The notes beneath the pieces were generated by a model, which was given only the letters and a program-made list of their open reading frames with translations, did not search any database and was not told the origin of the DNA. Position numbers and translations under genes: made by a program. A stretch of 64,000 bases of DNA from Tenacibaculum pelagium (GTDB lineage: Bacteria > Bacteroidota > Bacteroidia > Flavobacteriales > Flavobacteriaceae): the NCBI RefSeq assembly GCF_014062345.1, contig NZ_JACGLS010000007.1, forward strand, positions 34,217 through 98,216, read 5' to 3'. Numbering within the stretch: the first letter of the stretch is position 1; each line of letters begins with the position of its first letter. Of the stretch, positions 62,774-64,000 are shown one piece after another.

Positions 62774-64000
62774 TCAACTCTTAATAAACTTGAATGGTTT
62801 ATATTCTTTTATCTTTAAGAAATATACTCCTTTCCCTAATTTTTTAATACTAATTTGGAAATTAGATACTTTTCCCTCATCAACAACACTCCCTAGTGTG
62901 TTTAATATTTTAAACTCTTTTCCCTCAAATTTTGCAGGTAATTTTATTTCCTTAACTGCTGGGTTCGGATAACCATTTATACTGTTTTTATTTCCTTTAC
63001 TAATTAAATCTCCAAATCCATCCAATCCATCAACACTATCTGGAATACCGTCACCGTCTGTATCGGCTCCGCTATCTCCTACTACTCCGTTTCCTCCACT
63101 ATCTGGATCGGTTGGATCTGAATCATTATCTGGATCGTTTGCATCTCCATGACCATCTAATCCATCAACACTATCGGCAATACCATCACCATCTGTATCT
63201 GCTTGTGAATTGTCTACTTGACCATCGCCATCAGTATCGCTATTACCTCCTTCTTCTACATCATTTACTCCATCATCATCACTATCTAAATCTTGATAAT
63301 CTGATACGCCATCTCCGTCTGTATCTACAGTATTTACTTCGCCTCCGTTTCCTTCACCAAAGTTATTATCATCTACATCAACACTATCAGATATACCATC
63401 ACCATCATTATCTCCTCCGTTTGTATCGTTTGAATCTATTACACCATCTCCATTTGCATCTGAAGCAGCATTACCTCCTTCAATCACATCATTCATTCCA
63501 TCGTTATCTGAATCTAAATCTTGATAATCTGGTACATCATCTCCATCAGTATCTGGCTCTTCATTTGTATCTACTGAGCTATCTGCTTGACCATCGCCAT
63601 TTGAATCTGAGAATCCTGAATCATTTGAATCGATTACTCCATCTCCGTTAGTATCTAAATCTCCATTCCCTCCTTCATCTACATCTAAAATACCATCGTT
63701 GTCTGAATCTAAATCTAAACTGTCTAGAATGCCATCACCATCTGTATCACCTGTACCTTCAGCTGAATCTGGAATACCATCATTATCATCATCTAAATCA
63801 TCAGTATCTATAATTCTATCGCCATCTGTATCTACCTGAACTGTAATTGTTACTATTGATGTAGCACATACTGCTGGTGATACCGCTGTATTACACACTT
63901 GATATTCTACCGTTACCGTAGTTCCCTCTTCACCTGCTAACGGTGTATAACTCATCTCTCCTGTTAATGGATCGAAGCTTATTGTTCCGCCTGCTGTAGT
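62774..64000 (-). CDS. T9SS-secreted protein with thrombospondin type 3 repeats, 3' part
   Basis: The frame is open to the window edge, so only the C-terminal 408 residues are seen. They begin with an Ig/SdrD-like segment (SYTPLAGEEGTTVTVEYQVCN), then about 250 residues of calcium-binding thrombospondin type 3-like repeats (units such as DTDGDGVSDYQDLDSDNDG), then a type A type IX secretion sorting domain (YPNPAVKEIKLPAKFEGKEFKILN through GKGVYFLKIKEYKPFKFIKS). It is therefore probably a large cell-surface or secreted adhesin-like protein. A bidirectional terminator follows. The start and N-terminal domains are outside the window. Confidence 0.92.
   Translation of the reverse strand, partial: TTAGGTISFDPLTGEMSYTPLAGEEGTTVTVEYQVCNTAVSPAVCATSIVTITVQVDTDGDRIIDTDDLDDDNDGIPDSAEGTGDTDGDGILDSLDLDSDNDGILDVDEGGNGDLDTNGDGVIDSNDSGFSDSNGDGQADSSVDTNEEPDTDGDDVPDYQDLDSDNDGMNDVIEGGNAASDANGDGVIDSNDTNGGDNDGDGISDSVDVDDNNFGEGNGGEVNTVDTDGDGVSDYQDLDSDDDGVNDVEEGGNSDTDGDGQVDNSQADTDGDGIADSVDGLDGHGDANDPDNDSDPTDPDSGGNGVVGDSGADTDGDGIPDSVDGLDGFGDLISKGNKNSINGYPNPAVKEIKLPAKFEGKEFKILNTLGSVVDEGKVSNFQISIKKLGKGVYFLKIKEYKPFKFIKS

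Noticed and set aside
63112..63651. A 179-codon plus-strand frame rich in His, Leu and Tyr
   Set aside because: It is the antisense shadow of the Asp/Gly-rich repeats of the secreted protein on the minus strand; composition is an artefact.
62774..63900. CRISPR-like periodic repeats at the window end
   Set aside because: The periodicity is that of coding Asp-rich calcium repeats with one open frame; repeats are imperfect and there are no unique spacers of constant size.

Overview
The window is an AT-rich stretch of chromosome from a flavobacterium (Bacteroidota, Flavobacteriaceae; a marine Tenacibaculum- or Polaribacter-like genome would fit, but the genus cannot be fixed from the sequence alone). 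The evidence is promoters of the Bacteroidota type (TTG, about 19 nt, then TAnnTTTG) with no regular Shine-Dalgarno sequences, a type IX secretion C-terminal sorting domain, many SusC/OMP-type barrels and lipoproteins, and the gene order rplM-rpsI-rpsB-tsf-pyrH-frr. It is almost wholly coding. No gap without a gene exceeds 300 bases. I see no tRNA, rRNA, insertion sequence, prophage or CRISPR array.

Layout. 1-860: end of an Omp85-type barrel. 869-6203: DUF423 gene, then a minus-strand run M23 peptidase > MerR regulator > LemA > two TPM-domain proteins > lipoprotein > small membrane protein > ABC ATPase. 6355-8970: alaS. 9023-15993 (minus): a carotenoid/photo-oxidative defence locus, read as a MerR/B12-domain regulator, then FAS1 lipoprotein > crtI > crtB > unknown > crtZ > crtY-type cyclase > tspO > glutathione peroxidase. 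16108-30818: housekeeping and envelope genes (GSCFA protein, rhodanese, phenylalanine hydroxylase, M48 protease, gpmI, map, apbE, an OmpA-like lipoprotein, a doubly frameshifted LTA-synthase-like sulfatase, a DUF5916 barrel). 31009-35335: ribosomal and translation cluster. 35432-41446: MMPL transporter, asnS, rpoN and a divergent PAP2-like protein. 41441-44486: a barrel protein and an exbB-unknown-exbD-exbD cluster. 44742-51468: asparaginase, zinc peptidase, and a TonB-type barrel with a LytS/LytTR pair. 51507-62689: lepA, dusB, lolE-like permease, rbfA, a NarL-type two-component system with two accessory genes, mce, ftsX, uppP and truB. 62774-64000: a secreted protein with thrombospondin type 3 repeats, cut by the window end.

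The most interesting system is the carotenoid locus. The regulator at 15100-15993 carries the residues expected of a CarH/LitR-type adenosylcobalamin photoreceptor (W-x9-EH and ExHxxG). Its own promoter and the promoter of the FAS1-crt operon have the same layout: a perfect palindrome with GTTTA/TAAAC cores lies in the spacer directly upstream of an identical TATATTTG -7 box. This predicts light- and B12-dependent derepression of zeaxanthin synthesis together with a surface FAS1 lipoprotein, TspO and a peroxidase, plus autorepression of the regulator. The locus also holds an uncharacterised gene translationally coupled to crtB and crtZ, a nine-copy AAT microsatellite just before crtI, and a concentration of non-ATG starts.

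The other clear anomaly is the LTA-synthase-like gene at 26158-28140. It has two opposite one-base errors in A-runs, so the catalytic domain is split over three reading frames.
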